DNA of 64,000 bases from Megascapheus bottae (taxonomy: Eukaryota; Chordata; Mammalia; Rodentia; Geomyidae). Under the pieces are notes generated by a model. That model was given only the letters and a program-made list of their open reading frames with translations, had not been told where the DNA came from and made no database searches. Within the stretch, counting starts at the first letter, position 1, and each line of letters begins with the position of its first letter. Shown one piece after another: positions 34,729 through 45,725 of the stretch. The DNA is taken from the NCBI GenBank assembly GCA_024803745.1, contig JANJXV010000004.1:52828358-52892357 (forward strand), read 5' to 3'. The position numbers were made by a program, and so were the translations under genes.

Positions 34729-35147
34729 TTAGAAAATCAAACCAACCAAAAGAAAATGAACAAGATGGAAGTACGCATAATGCAATAAGATAGATGCAGT
34801 AGAATAAGGAAATTCAACATATTTCCTACAGGATTTGTCTTTGTCTTTAAATTTTTAATCTGTATTTAAATATGTACACGTATAATTAGAAAGGGTATGG
34901 GAGGCTAGGTAATATTTGAAGAGACCATATGGGAATTTCTGAGATCTGAAGAAATAGCAGTCTTTTTCTAAGGTCTTCATATTCATACATGATCTGATTC
35001 CTGTGAGCCTTTACATCTTAATTCTGTTGTTCATGTACCATGTTCCAACCACTGGCCGTCATACTCCTTCAATATGGTGAGTTCATGGACTCCTTATTTC
35101 AGAATGAAGTTTTTGACCACTCTAGGACATCAGTGTGTTTCTTATAT

Positions 35148-35245
35148 TAGACAAATCTGAAGTTTACAGGAGTAAAGTAACTTTTTAATAGTCATCTAGC
35201 TAGGAAGTGATTGAAATAAGTCATTTAATCACAGAACCCGTCATT
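35148..35245 (-). mobile_element. MIR-like SINE relic, minus strand
   Basis: On the plus strand it reads 'gaagtttacaggagtaaagtaactttttaatagtcatctagctaggaagtg', which is the complement of the MIR core. Confidence 0.5.
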
Positions 35246-35287
35246 GTAACTACAACATTATCCTGCCTCCAGGATAGTAATGTTAGT

Positions 35288-35315
35288 GATGTTAGTGATT
35301 TACCTCACTAACATC
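35288..35315. repeat. Small perfect hairpin
   Basis: The inverted repeat gatgttagtga (35288-35298) and tcactaacatc (35305-35315) are separated by 6 bases. The left arm also overlaps a short direct repeat (tgttagtgat twice). Confidence 0.85.
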
Positions 35316-35553
35316 AACCAGGATCTTCTATAGTGGTTGTAGCCCAGCCGAAAAAAGGTAGTCATAATAAAGATGGTGAGATTAGTGAGAAGAGATATTT
35401 CATGATAAGAATAAACATTTCCTGGACCAATTAAATATAAGAATTACTCCATAAAAATCTTGACTTCAAATATTCTATCCTCTGAGCCATAGGGCATTTG
35501 CCATTTACAGATTGTAGGTTCAGAAAATATGGTTTTTGATATAAGATATACAT

Positions 35554-35709
35554 AAAAATCAAGCCATAAGGGGGGGTGGAGGGGAGAGTAATGGGGACCA
35601 AGACATGTGAAAGGGTATCAATATATGTGAATTAATGCACCTTCTATCTGGCAAATATCATGTAACCCTTTTATTAATTACAACAAAAAAGAAAAAAATC
35701 AAGCCATAA
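35554..35709 (+). mobile_element. 124-bp L1 3' stub with 16-bp TSDs, plus strand
   Basis: The L1 part is 35570-35693: G-rich start (gggggggtggaggggag), gaccaagacatgtgaaagggt, then the aattacaacaaaaaag end. Perfect direct repeats aaaaatcaagccataa lie at 35554-35569 and 35694-35709. It is the shortest L1 insertion in the window. Confidence 0.96.
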
Positions 35710-35954
35710 ATCCTGAGAATACTGGAGAGCAAATTCCAATATTCATTTTATATGACTTTTATAGAAGATTTATAATCAATAAAAAAATTTATATGGAATG
35801 ATCCACACAACTACCTACATTTATACACCCACATGCATATACCCTCAAGCATGATAATTCTTTGTTCTGAATTTCTTTTTATACATACATTAAATATTCT
35901 TAAGGTTAATTGAAACCAGAATGTATGCACAATTTTGTATAAATATAGACTCCT

Positions 35955-36176
35955 CTTCAAATTCCTCTTTTTTTTGCCAGTCCTGGGCTTGAGCTCAGGG
36001 CCTGAGCACTGTCCTTGGACTTTCTCAAGGCTAGAGCTCTACCACTTGAGCCTCAGCACCACTTCTGGCTTTTTTCTATGTATGTGGTACCAAGGAATCG
36101 AACCCGGGTCTTCGTGCATGCTAGGCAAGCACTCAACCACTAGGCCAAACTCCCAGCCCCTTCAAATTCCTCTTTT
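35955..36176 (-). mobile_element. IDL-Geo SINE with 16-17-bp TSD, minus strand
   Basis: The body at 35972-36160 is the complement of a full IDL-Geo copy (cctgggcttgagctcagggcctg, ctaccacttgagcctcagc, gaatcgaacccgggtcttcgtgcatgctaggc, ending actcccagcccc). Direct repeats cttcaaattcctctttt lie at 35955-35971 and 36160-36176. The boundary cytosine may belong to the SINE. Confidence 0.97.
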
Positions 36177-36217
36177 GCTTAGCAATTTTCTGACTCTTTT
36201 TTCTTTGCTAAAGCAAA

Positions 36218-36320
36218 AGATCAATAGACAATAATAAAAGTGATTGAGTAGATGTCTAATTGTGACCTGTGTGTACTCTAGACATCCTCTCAATCACTTT
36301 TATTATTATATATTGATCCT
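36218..36320. repeat. Long imperfect hairpin (40-bp arms, 22-nt loop)
   Basis: The left arm (36218-36257) and right arm (36280-36320) are reverse complements with about four mismatches and one unpaired base. Weaker pairing extends outward, with ttgctaaagcaaaa near 36206 opposite tttagcac near 36320. The sequence is AT-rich, lies just outside a SINE TSD and just upstream of an MLT1-like LTR, and matches no element I recognise. Confidence 0.85.
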
Positions 36321-36344
36321 TTAGCACAAAAAAGAATGAACAAA

Positions 36345-36735
36345 TGTCAAGCTATTGTCCCCAAAGTATCCACATCCTAATCTTCCAAACTTGTGACTAA
36401 AGTATATTACATAGCAAGCGGGGGATGAAGACTTCTTGAATTGAGGTTGCTAATCAACAACTGTGAGTTGGGGAGATTATCCTGGATTAGCCAGTGTAAT
36501 CACAATGTAATTCATAACTGAAAGAAAAAGGCAGGAAACTCAGAGCCCTTTGCTATGTGAGAAAAATAGATTCTACCTACAGATTCTGGAAAGTAATACA
36601 GAATACACTTTGATTCTGGGCCTGTAAGATTCATTTCAAGCCCTCTAAAAGGGCAACATAGTACAATTTTGTTGTTACAAGCTACTACATTTGTGGTAAT
36701 TTATTGTGGCAACCATAAATTTTTGATGTGCCCTC
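36345..36735 (+). mobile_element. MLT1-like MaLR LTR, plus strand
   Basis: The order fits MLT1 LTRs: 'tgtccccaaagtatccacatcctaatct', then 'ttggggagattatcctggattagcca', then 'ccagtgtaatcacaatg', ending 'ctactacatttgtggtaatttattgtggcaacc'. It is ancient, solo and diverged. Confidence 0.8.
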
Positions 36736-37199
36736 CACCTTCATCTCAGTAGAAACAAATGTTGGACCAGACCTAAAATTCCTGCTTAAGGTAATTGTAA
36801 AAATGAATTAGTTGGTCTTATGTATACATAAATGAAATTCATTCCACTCACAGATTCTTAGCCTGTTCCTGGACGTTTTTCTCTTCTGTGCCAAAATTGT
36901 TCCATAGGGTGAATTTTACAACATCAAATTCACAATTAATTCGAACCTAATAATGTTTTGTTCATTCATCTTGTCAGTCAGTCAAATGCCGTTTATATGG
37001 CTAGTTAAAACTCTCTCTCAACCACAGAGGTGAATACTTTCTCATGAGTCTAGTATGGCCAACAGACATATCAATGTAAATGTTCAGGGGACCTATCAAT
37101 AAAATGTGACCAAAACCAAATAACTCCTGCTATTAGTACCATTTGCAAAGTCCATTCTTGTCCTTGCCCAAGTCAAAATCTGTGGCATTATCTTTGACT

Positions 37200-37850
37200 A
37201 CTTTCCCCCCTCTCATTCCATCCTCAACCCACTCTTGCTTCCTCCACATTCCAAATACTGCTTGACCTCCTTCATCACCTTCGACATCAGAACCCATTCA
37301 TTTTCACTTGCTTATGAGCTTCTAATTGGTCTCTGGTTTCACTTCCTTCAGTCTGTTCTCAACAACATCAGCAGCCAGACTCATATTTAAAATGTAAATC
37401 TGAGCACTTTACTCCTCTGCTGCAAATTTCCCCACTTAGCCCACTCTATAAAGATGAAAAGTTAAAGTCCTAGCTCTGTCCCCAGCTGCCCACACTTTAG
37501 CTGTGCCTCTGGTTCACTCACATAAACACCATCTTCATTGTTACTGGAACAAGTGCACACAGGATTGTTTCAAGGGCATTGGGCTGCTTCTTTGTGATTC
37601 CCTCAAGGAGGCCTTTTCTGCCTAACTTGTATAAAAGGAGCCTTCTACCTCCTGTTATTTCCTACCTAACTTAATCCCTTTGTTTTTCTCCATAGCACTC
37701 ATCACCATCTGACACAGTATGTGTTGGCTTGACTATCCAGTTTCCCTCAACATTGCTCAGATACAAGTTTCATGAGAGCACGAACTGATTTTTCCTTGTT
37801 TTTCTTCTAGTATCTAGAACTAGACCTGACATATGTACTTATATGCGTAA
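37200..37850 (+). mobile_element. L2-like LINE 3' end, plus strand
   Basis: It matches the order of L2 3' sequence: 'atttccccacttagcccactct', 'cctaacttgtataaaag', 'ttctccatagcactcatcaccatctgaca', 'tttcatgagagcacgaactgattt', 'agtatctagaactagacctgacatatg'. It has no coding capacity. Confidence 0.6.
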
Positions 37851-37944
37851 GTATACCTTAGGTAAGAAAAACCACTGTCTTAGGACCCAGGGATAGGGAA
37901 GTGAACGAAGTATTTGACACTGATGAATTAACAGACAGAGCAGC

Positions 37945-38115
37945 CTCTAATAGAGATTTCTGCAGGGATGAAAATGTGATCTATTCAGGACATCCAATAT
38001 GGAAGCCACTAAGAAGGTGTGACTACTGAGCCTTTGAAATATGGATTGTCTGACTGAAAAACTGAGTTTTAACTTTATCTTAAGTACTTCAAATTTAAGT
38101 GATCAAATGTGACTT
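37945..38115. mobile_element. Probable DNA-transposon fossil
   Basis: The stretch 'catccaatatggaagccactaagaaggtgtgactactgagc' followed by 'tttgaaatatggattgtctgactgaaaaactgag' and 'tcaaatttaagtgatcaaatgtgac' resembles a common mammalian nonautonomous repeat that I place tentatively among DNA-transposon relics. I cannot name it from sequence alone. Confidence 0.4.
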
Positions 38116-39089
38116 GTGATACCATAAAGTTAGGGGATGACATTATAATGCTGAAGAATTATATTATCTAAAGTAGATTCTAATGTTAGCAATAATACAA
38201 TATATTCTAACATGTTTTAATACTGGCAAGAATGCAATGTAATTAATTTCATGGTAGAGATTTGCAATCAAGGGCTATAGGAACTCAGAGAAGAAAAACA
38301 CTAATTCTGACAGAATTCCATTTCCTTAACTAGACCTCAGGGTCTTTTCTTTTTTTTTTCCTTCTTGTTTCTTTTCTTTCCTTTCTTTCTTGCCTCATTC
38401 CTTCATTCCTTTCTTCCTTTTTTCTTTCCTTTCTTTAAGGCTACACTTAACTATTGTAGTGTTAAGTCTAAGATGTCTCTAGATTCCTCCTCCATTTTGC
38501 ATTTTCATCATTATTATTTATTTATATCATTTCCTTACTAAAACTATTACAGTTGGCCACCCTCACTTACTATCAGGACATTTTGTACACTGTAGGTGAT
38601 CAGTAAGTACTGGTTTGACTGATAACTGAAATGGATGGGGAAAATTACTGGTGGTGAATGCTCGGGGTACCATCTTGAAGTGAATCTTAAAGAAATGAGT
38701 AAGCTCAGATAGAGTAGAAGGGATACGAAGCAGGGGAAAATGATGTGTGCAAAGCAGATGAGCAGATGAATCCTAGCATTTTCCTTGGTGGAGTCAAGGG
38801 ATTCAGTGTGATTGTAATGCATATTTAAAGGGAGTAGTATTCAATTTCAACTGTTAGATAATCCAAATTAAACATTTTATAAATGAGAAAACTCAAAATC
38901 AATGTAAAGTTAAGAGTTACACAAATGTTTCTAATGAATGTGACAAAGGTGACGTAAATTAAAAAACAATTAGTACATAACAGCCTTGTAATTAATATCA
39001 AAAAGTTCCTCTAGCTTTTCCTTAATTTAGACTATTATAATAGTCCAATTTATGAGGACCTTAGAGAATATATATTTAACTGAAATCTT
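38116..39089. other. Unique noncoding sequence with CT-rich tract
   Basis: A ttttcttt/ccttt-type pyrimidine tract lies at about 38345-38440. I see no gene. The 91-aa minus-strand ORF at 38547-38822 has no recognisable domain. Confidence 0.5.
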
Positions 39090-39190
39090 CTTTGTTCAAT
39101 AAGGAAATTGAGATCCAGAATGCAGAGCTAATTAATGCAGTGGTGGGACCATATTCCAGCTGTTTTAGTTCACAGTCTTGGGTCATTACA
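39090..39190 (-). mobile_element. Possible MIR relic, minus strand
   Basis: On the plus strand: 'caataaggaaattgagatccagaatgcagagctaatt' and then 'gcagtggtgggaccatattccag', resembling the MIR complement. Confidence 0.4.
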
Positions 39191-39853
39191 AGCACTCATT
39201 GAATACAAAACCACATTTCTTCCTCTCATCTGATGCAAGGCTAGTTACTGGCTTCACAATATACCTACTTATACTCTCTAATCATTTTTTAAACATACAG
39301 GAAGAAGATTTTCTCATAAAGTACAAAAACATCTATCAGTGCTGACTACTAAAATGGGTCAAGTAAACAGCGACCATTGGAAGCCTTGAAAAACAATAAG
39401 AAATTTCAGTTATGTCAATGGTAGAGGAAAAAAACAGCTACATCATGATATAAAGCTTCTGATGTGCAGCAGACTAACCTGAGATCTAGTTGTTCATCCT
39501 CAATTGACAATCTATCAACTGGGTTACCTAAGACTACTTTTTTTTTTAATAAAAAGATTTATTTTACTGAGTGGTAAGAATTTGTCAAGGTAAGTGATGA
39601 CATTGTACATTATCACAGTATATGGAATACTATAGATAATCAGTAACCAAAACTTTTGATGATATTTCAAAATTTTGGAATTAATAGTACTGATAATTAA
39701 TTTTTGATACTTAATATACAAAGTTTCCTGGACTTAATAAGATGTCAAAGAAAATGAATTTCTAGCCCAACCTTAACATTTTCTGACTTACCTGGATTAT
39801 ATCAACCAAATGGTTGCTTCCTTAATGTCCTAGCAATTAGGACTTTTTCCAAA

Positions 39854-39866
39854 CTGTTTCAGGTTC

Positions 39867-39917
<51 letters not shown>

Positions 39918-40373
39918 GTAATTAATAAAAGGGTTACATGCTATTTGCCAGATAGAAGGTGCATTAATTCACATACATTGATACCCTTTCACATGTCTTG
40001 GTACCCATTACCCTCCACCCCACCCCACCCCCCCATCTTGGTTTTCCCCCTATCAAATTTCAAATAACCAAATACAAATAAATTCAATATATCAGATAAC
40101 AAAGTGAGATACTGTAACAATATGAGATAACCAAGGGACAGCAAAGGAGATGAGAGATAACATAGTACATTAAGGACAACAATCATTCGTTATATGGCTT
40201 TTGTTTCAATATCCTGGAGGTCCTTTCAATTAGCTTCATACTATATGGCCTTATGTATCAAGGTTTTGCTCTATTGCAGGTCTCTGCTAGTAGAGCCCAA
40301 AGTTTCTACTGATTATGACAAATGAGGGAAACCACTGAGCCTATGTTCCTTTGAGTCTGTTTCAGGTTCTTTT
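39854..40373 (-). mobile_element. L1 3' UTR insertion (486 bp) with 17-bp TSD, minus strand
   Basis: The L1 part is 39871-40356, from just before the ORF2 stop (complement of gactcaaagg, stop near 40323) to the 3' end. Perfect direct repeats ctgtttcaggttctttt lie at 39854-39870 and 40357-40373. The tail side is a 42-bp (TA)n run (39871-39912) in place of a plain A tail. Confidence 0.97.
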
Positions 40374-40440
40374 ATGGTGCCCTAGGGGCCTTGAATTTAT
40401 GATCCTTCTCTCCTTAGTTAATGCAAGTATTTTTTCATAT

Positions 40441-41664
40441 TTTTTATTATAATTAATAGAAGGGTTACATTGTATTCACCAGATAGAAGGTGCATAACTT
40501 CACAAACATTGATACCCTTTCTCATGTCTTGATCCCCATTTCCCTCCCTCCTACCCCCACCCCTCATCTTGTTTTCCCCCCTTCCCTATCCAATTTCAAA
40601 TAACCAAATACAAATATATCCGATATATCAGATAACAAAGTGAGATACTGTAACAATATGAGATAACCAAGGGACAGCAAAAGAGAGGAGAGATAACATA
40701 GGACATTAAGGACAACAATCACTCATTATATGGCTTTTGTTTCTATATCCTAGAGGTCCTTTCATTTAGCGCCATACTGTATGGCCTTATGTATCTAGGT
40801 TTTGCTCTATTGCAAATCTCTGCTAGGAGAGCCCAAGGTTTCTACTGATATGACAAATGAGGGAAACCATTGAGCCTATGTTCCTTTGAGTCTGGCTTAC
40901 TTCACTTAATATAGTTTTTTCTAAGTCTTCCCATTTCCTAACAAATGTCATTCTTTCTGACAGCAGCATAGAATTCCATGTGTACAAATACCACATCTTG
41001 TTTATCCACTCATCAACTGAGGGACATCTAGATTGGTTCCATATCTTTGCTATGGTAAATAGTGCTGCAATGAACATTGTTGTGCTGGTGGATTTAGTAT
41101 GTCCTTGTTTCTGGATGACTGAGTAAATGCCAAGTAGTGGAGTTGCTGGGTCATAGGAGAGCTCTATATTTAGTCTTTTGAGGAACTGCCATACTGCTTT
41201 CCATAGTGGTTGAACGACTTTGCACTCCCACCAAGAGTGTAGTAGTGATCCCTCCTGGCCACATCCCCTCCAGCATCTGTTGTTACTAGTTTTCTTGACC
41301 CTGGCCATTCTAACTGGAGTGAAGTAGAATCTTAGAGTTGTTTTGATTTGCATTTCTTTTATGACCAGAGATGTTGAGCATTTCTTCATGTGTCTTAATT
41401 CTTCTTCAGAGAAGACTCTCTTTAAGTCTGGCCCATCTTTTAATGGGATTGTTGTTTCTTTGGAGATTAGTTCTGGAGTGATTCAATTTTTTGAGCTGTT
41501 GATATTTTTTATATATGAGAACTTTGTCTGTTGTATGGTTTGTGAAGATCTTCTTTTATTCTGTAGGCTTCCTAATTAATTTACTAACTATGCTCTTTGC
41601 CCTACAAAAGCTCTGCAGTTTAATGCAGTCCCACTTATCCAGCCTTTCTCTGATTTGTTGTGAT
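40441..41664 (-). mobile_element. 5'-truncated young-type L1, minus strand
   Basis: It begins (3' end) at ttattataattaatagaaggg and runs on the minus strand back through the 3' UTR, the ORF2 C-terminus and upstream ORF2 sequence. It stops at the plus-strand motif ttgttgtgat at 41664. Flanking TSDs are not clear; an imperfect aag(ac)tatttttt pair (near 40423 and 41667) is a weak candidate. Confidence 0.93.
40823..41389 (-). pseudogene. L1 ORF2 C-terminal fragment (188 aa open frame)
   Basis: An open frame for the C-terminus of the L1 ORF2 protein. The cysteine-rich CX3CX7HX4C motif is intact at residues 39, 43, 51 and 56 (CWRGC...HSWWEC), followed by the conserved [22 protein letters not shown] segment. 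The frame shifts near the end ([14 protein letters not shown] replaces the expected run), and the tail differs from the copies at 46333 and 52814. There is no RT or endonuclease domain in frame. Upstream ORF2 codons (40-41.66 kb) are broken by frameshifts. It is an inactive relic. Confidence 0.85.
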
Positions 41665-42124
41665 CTAAGACTATTTTTTATTCTCTCTGTGCCCCTTTTT
41701 CTTAATTTCTATATTTCTAGCCAAGGACTTTCAAGGTATTTTTCCAGTTGTATGGTTTTCAGATGGTTTTGCTGAATTTGAATTAGAGAAAACAGCAAAA
41801 CTACTCCTCACTTGAGCAAAGATTTATTTATGCTGCTTCTTTGCAGTGAGACAAACAAATTGTTCTGATGTTTCTTCTATCAACCTGTAAATATGTCAGG
41901 CTATCCACAAATCAGTGAGATGAAAGCAGGAACTAGAACCGCAGCCTTTCCTCTCTTGTGCACTCAGTGTGTACTTCCTCAGCACTACTGACTCATGAGC
42001 TCCAGTGTCATACCACCATGGGCCAGCACACCAGGATTCAGAACACTTTCTGTGAGTTCTCAGTGAAGCCTTTGCTCTATAAGCTGCAACGTCTTCATTA
42101 CCAAACTACAATCAACTGTTTTTT
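41665..42124. other. Unassigned sequence between two L1s
   Basis: No gene or recognised element. Part of the T-rich stretch at 41668-41760 could be an older L1 or the target of the minus-strand L1, but I could not align it. Confidence 0.4.
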
Positions 42125-42474
42125 TAAACATTAAAATATTCTGACTAAAAATAAAAAGTTTCTGCACAGATAAAAACATAGCCACAAAAGTAGAGAGACA
42201 GCCAACTGGGAAAAGATATTTACCAATAATACATCTAACAAATGCTTAATATCCAACATCTACAGGAAACTCAAGAAACTAATCCCAACAAATCACTTAC
42301 TAAATGGGCAAGGGAACTAAGAGAAACTTATCAAAAAAAGAGATTAAAATGGCAGAAAAGCATATGAGAAAATGTTCATTATCCATGGTCATAAAGAAAA
42401 TGCAAATAAAAGCAACCCTAAGATACCACCAATCTAGATGCCCTACTGCAGATGAATAGATACAGAAAATGTGG

Positions 42475-42507
<33 letters not shown>

Positions 42508-42960
42508 ATATAATGGAATCTACATAGCCAACAGACAAGATAGAATAATGGCATTTGCAAGGAAGTGGATGAATCTAGAGTGAATCCTATTGAGTGAGAC
42601 AAATCAAGTCCAAAGGAACAAAAGGCTCATGGTATCCTTAATATGTGGTTATTATATCCAAACAGGACTCAATATTTGCATACCCAATGATATAGACATA
42701 GTACGGGAAATATAAACACAACTACATAGCCATAAAAACCTATGACTCTATAGACAAAATGTTTTATTACATTGATTAATAAGTATCTATGATATATAAA
42801 CCCTTAGCCTAATTTTGATTATGTTCTAAAAATTAAGAGCCTGTGATTGTATAGAGAGATTCCCTTCTTGAATAGTTGTTTGTTAAACTTGTCATTTGAA
42901 ATATGATGTAAAAATCAATGCTAATAAATTCTTTAATAAAAAAGCTATAAAAATATTCGG
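42125..42960 (+). mobile_element. Older-type L1 3' end with internal deletion, plus strand
   Basis: From about 42150 it follows L1 ORF2 (aaagtttctgcacagataaaaac, then gggaaaagatatttaccaat, then atgcaaataaaagcaaccctaagatacc). At about 42434 it jumps to sequence near 'ctagatgccctactgcagatgaata', skipping several hundred bases of ORF2 that include the cysteine-rich motif. The 3' UTR is of the older subfamily also seen at 20090 and 20570. A (TA)n expansion lies at 42476-42498. Confidence 0.88.
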
Positions 42961-42969
42961 ACTGTCAAA

Positions 42970-43185
42970 AGATGGCAAATGTAGCTCAGGGGTAGACCAC
43001 TTTCATAGCATGTGAAAGACCCGGGGGTCAATTGCCAACACCGAAAGGAAAAGATGTGCTTGACATGGTGACACATGCCTGTAAACTTAATATTAAGGCA
43101 GTAGAAGTAGGAAGTGTGTGAATTTTAGGGCATCCTAGACTACATAAGAAGACCCTATTTCAATTTGTTTCATCCCCCAGCTAGA
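42970..43185 (+). mobile_element. B4-like SINE (ID plus B1-like halves), plus strand
   Basis: An ID-like tRNA-derived half (gcaaatgtagctcaggggtagacc ... gacccgggggtcaattgcc) is followed directly by a B1-like half (gacatggtgacacatgcctgtaaac ... gcatcctagactacataagaagaccctattt). That order is the layout of the rodent B4 SINE. It is diverged. Confidence 0.65.
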
Positions 43186-44425
43186 GATGATAGAGAGGAT
43201 ATACTTTATCCGTCTTTATGTAGTCTTTCTTCAAAACCTTTGGGAGTCCTGGAAAATAACAAAGCCTAATTCATTAAAAAAAAAGCTTAATAGAAATAGT
43301 TTATTGCTATCGGAGCAATTACATCTTCCTAAGTGAATATATGTGTGTGCTATGCAGAATCACGACAGTTTACCTTTGGCTGTTTCCACCACTGAAATGG
43401 AGTGTATCTTCTTTTTTATTCAGTTCTGTCATTCATGCAAAGAAAAAAAACCAAGTAAAATATTTCATTTGACTAATTTCTTTTGACATCTATGATGTTG
43501 ATCACTACTTTCTTAAGCTCTCTGGCATGTTCCAAAGCACTCACAGTATGTCTCTTAGAAGATGAGAATAATCTCCGGCAAGCTCAATTAAGAACAGATG
43601 GTTAAAATCTGCAAAGTAGTATTTGCATAAACACATCATTTTACTTTGACACTGTAGAGTTTTATATTACTTTTAATTGTTTTCCCAGAAAAGATTCCCC
43701 CCACCCTTAACCAAAAGATAACAAGAAAATCTGGCTTATTTGTCTACTGGAAGGAAAACATTTCATAGCAAAGGCACTCTAGGGGGCAGGGGAATGTAAG
43801 GAAACTCCATAAAGCAATCTGACACACTGTGAATAAGGGTGTCACATCTGCTCAGGTGCACACACAAAAAAAAAACCTGACTCAACCTGAGAGTCAGAGG
43901 AGCCACACCACCATTCCAGAATCCAGACAAACCAAAGTAATTCAAACAGGCTCTGGCCTAAGAGCATGTGTTTTATTTAAAAGAATGAAAGAAAAATAGG
44001 TGGCTTCAAAGCACAGCCCCACTACCTGTTCTGTGAGTTAGGTTAAATCAAATGTTGTGATAAGGGTTTCTTATGTGTTGATTTTGTTTTCTCATTATAC
44101 ATCTATCCTGTTCTGATTCATATATTAAGGGTTGGATTACAGACCAGAAAATTGTGCCCAAGGTGATATAAAGACTAATGGATGAGCGATCCAAAATAGA
44201 TATAAAACATGAAAACATTTCAGATCTTCAACAGGAAAAGAACCCACCAATCTGATTATCACAAAATAATTAATAAAAGAATATTTTTAAAGTATAAATG
44301 ATCCCAGATAATCCTCAATTTGTATCACATAAAAATGTATCAAGCAGATCACAGCTGATTGGTATTACTACACAGCCTAAAGTTGACCAGGACCTCAAGA
44401 TGACAGACATAAAACTTCTCAACAG
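43186..44425. other. Unique noncoding sequence
   Basis: No gene or clear repeat was recognised. Confidence 0.5.
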
Positions 44426-44427
44426 AA

Positions 44428-44740
44428 TGTGGGCACCAGTGGCTCACATATGCAATCCCAGCTACCCAAGAAGCAGAGATCAGGAGGATGGAGTTTCCAA
44501 GCCAGCTAAAGGAAAAAAAATTCACAAGATCCCATCTCAATTTAAAAAAAAAAGCTGGACATGATAACATTCACTTGTCATCTGAGTTAATACAAGAAAC
44601 ATAAATAGAAGGATCATTGTCTAGTCTAGCCTGGGAAAAAGTTAAGATACTATTTTAAAACAAACCAGAGCAGAAGAGGCTTACAGATGTGATTCAAGTG
44701 GTAGAGTACCTGTCTAGTAAGTTCAAACCATAGTCCAGAG
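44428..44740 (+). mobile_element. 7SL-type plus Geo-type SINE with extra material, plus strand
   Basis: Starts gtgggcaccagtggctcacatatgcaatcccagctaccc. A second left-like section follows (ctggacatgataacattcacttgtcatctg ... gtctagcctggg). It then ends in a Geo-type portion (gatgtgattcaagtggtagagtacctg ... agttcaaaccatag). It may be two nested copies. The GA-rich tract starts at its 3' end. Confidence 0.65.
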
Positions 44741-44891
44741 AGAGAAAGAGGGTGACAGGGGGAAGAGAAAGAGAGAAAGAAAGGGAGGAAGGAAAGAAGG
44801 GAAGAAAGGAGGGAGGGAGGGAGGAAGAAAGAAAGGGAGGGTGGGAGGGAAGCAGAAGGAAGGGAGGGAGGGAGGAAGAGAGAAAGAGAAA

Positions 44892-44952
<61 letters not shown>

Positions 44953-45068
44953 AGGAAGGAAAGAGAGAGAGAGAGAGGCAGGGAGGGAGGGAGAAGGAAA
45001 GAAAAAGAGAGAGAAGAGAAAGAGATCAAAGGAAGGAAAGAGAGAGAGAAAGATATGAAGAAAGGCAG
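44737..45068. repeat. 330-bp GA-rich tract with (GAAA)n core
   Basis: Purine-only sequence with gaaa, ggaa, ggga and ga units. The regular (gaaa)n core is about 44894-44951. It starts in the 3' tail of the SINE ending at 44740. The 88-174 aa ORFs on both strands are Lys/Arg/Glu or Phe/Leu/Ser repeats. Confidence 0.96.
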
Positions 45069-45549
45069 GAAGAATTTCCACCAGAAACAATAATATTCTT
45101 GCCCCAAACAAGAATAGTTCCATCCAGATTCTACTTCTAATAATTGGATTGGGATAAATTAAGAAAAACCCCATTACTAACAGTGGAAACTAAAGGTGAG
45201 AAGATTCTCAGAATAAAATTCATGAAAACCCAGGAGCAAACCAAAGTTACAAGGAAATCAAAGTTAAGACCAAACATAAATCAGGAGTAAACAACTGCTA
45301 TAATGTAGACAAAGGAAAAGAGAGAGGTAATGCCTCATTAGATGAACAGAAATGAGCCAGAGCAAATGAAAGAAGGAACAAATGTATTAACTGAAATACA
45401 GTGAACTCCAGGGAACACTAAAATAGGGGAATTCCCAAAAAAGTCAAAATCAAAGTTCAACAAAATAAAACATCAGGTCCTGGCTACTGGAGTGGGGTGA
45501 GATGGGATCAAGGAGAAAGAGGTAGATTAATGAAGGGAAGAAAGGAAAA

Positions 45550-45725
45550 TGCAGACAAGAATCCAATGTATATCCTACAAAAATAGAAAAAAAGGGATAG
45601 GAAGGGGTGGATAGGGGAGAGAGGGGAGAATGTTGAAAGGGTTGACATTGATCAAGATGCCTTAAACAACATTGTTAGATGGCAACCCTTTTGAACAGCT
45701 ACTTAAAGGTAATAATAAAAACAAA
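45550..45725 (+). repeat. Interspersed repeat shared with 31030-31415
   Basis: Uninterrupted partner of the split copy at 31030. It contains 'ccaatgtatatcctacaaaaatag', 'gttgacattgatcaagatgcc' and ends 'gctacttaaaggtaataataaaaacaaa'. Family not recognised. Confidence 0.65.

Noticed and set aside
44650..45174. Long ORFs over the GA-rich tract (up to 174 aa)
   Set aside because: They are translations of purine repeats on both strands (Lys/Arg/Glu and Phe/Leu/Ser runs), not proteins.
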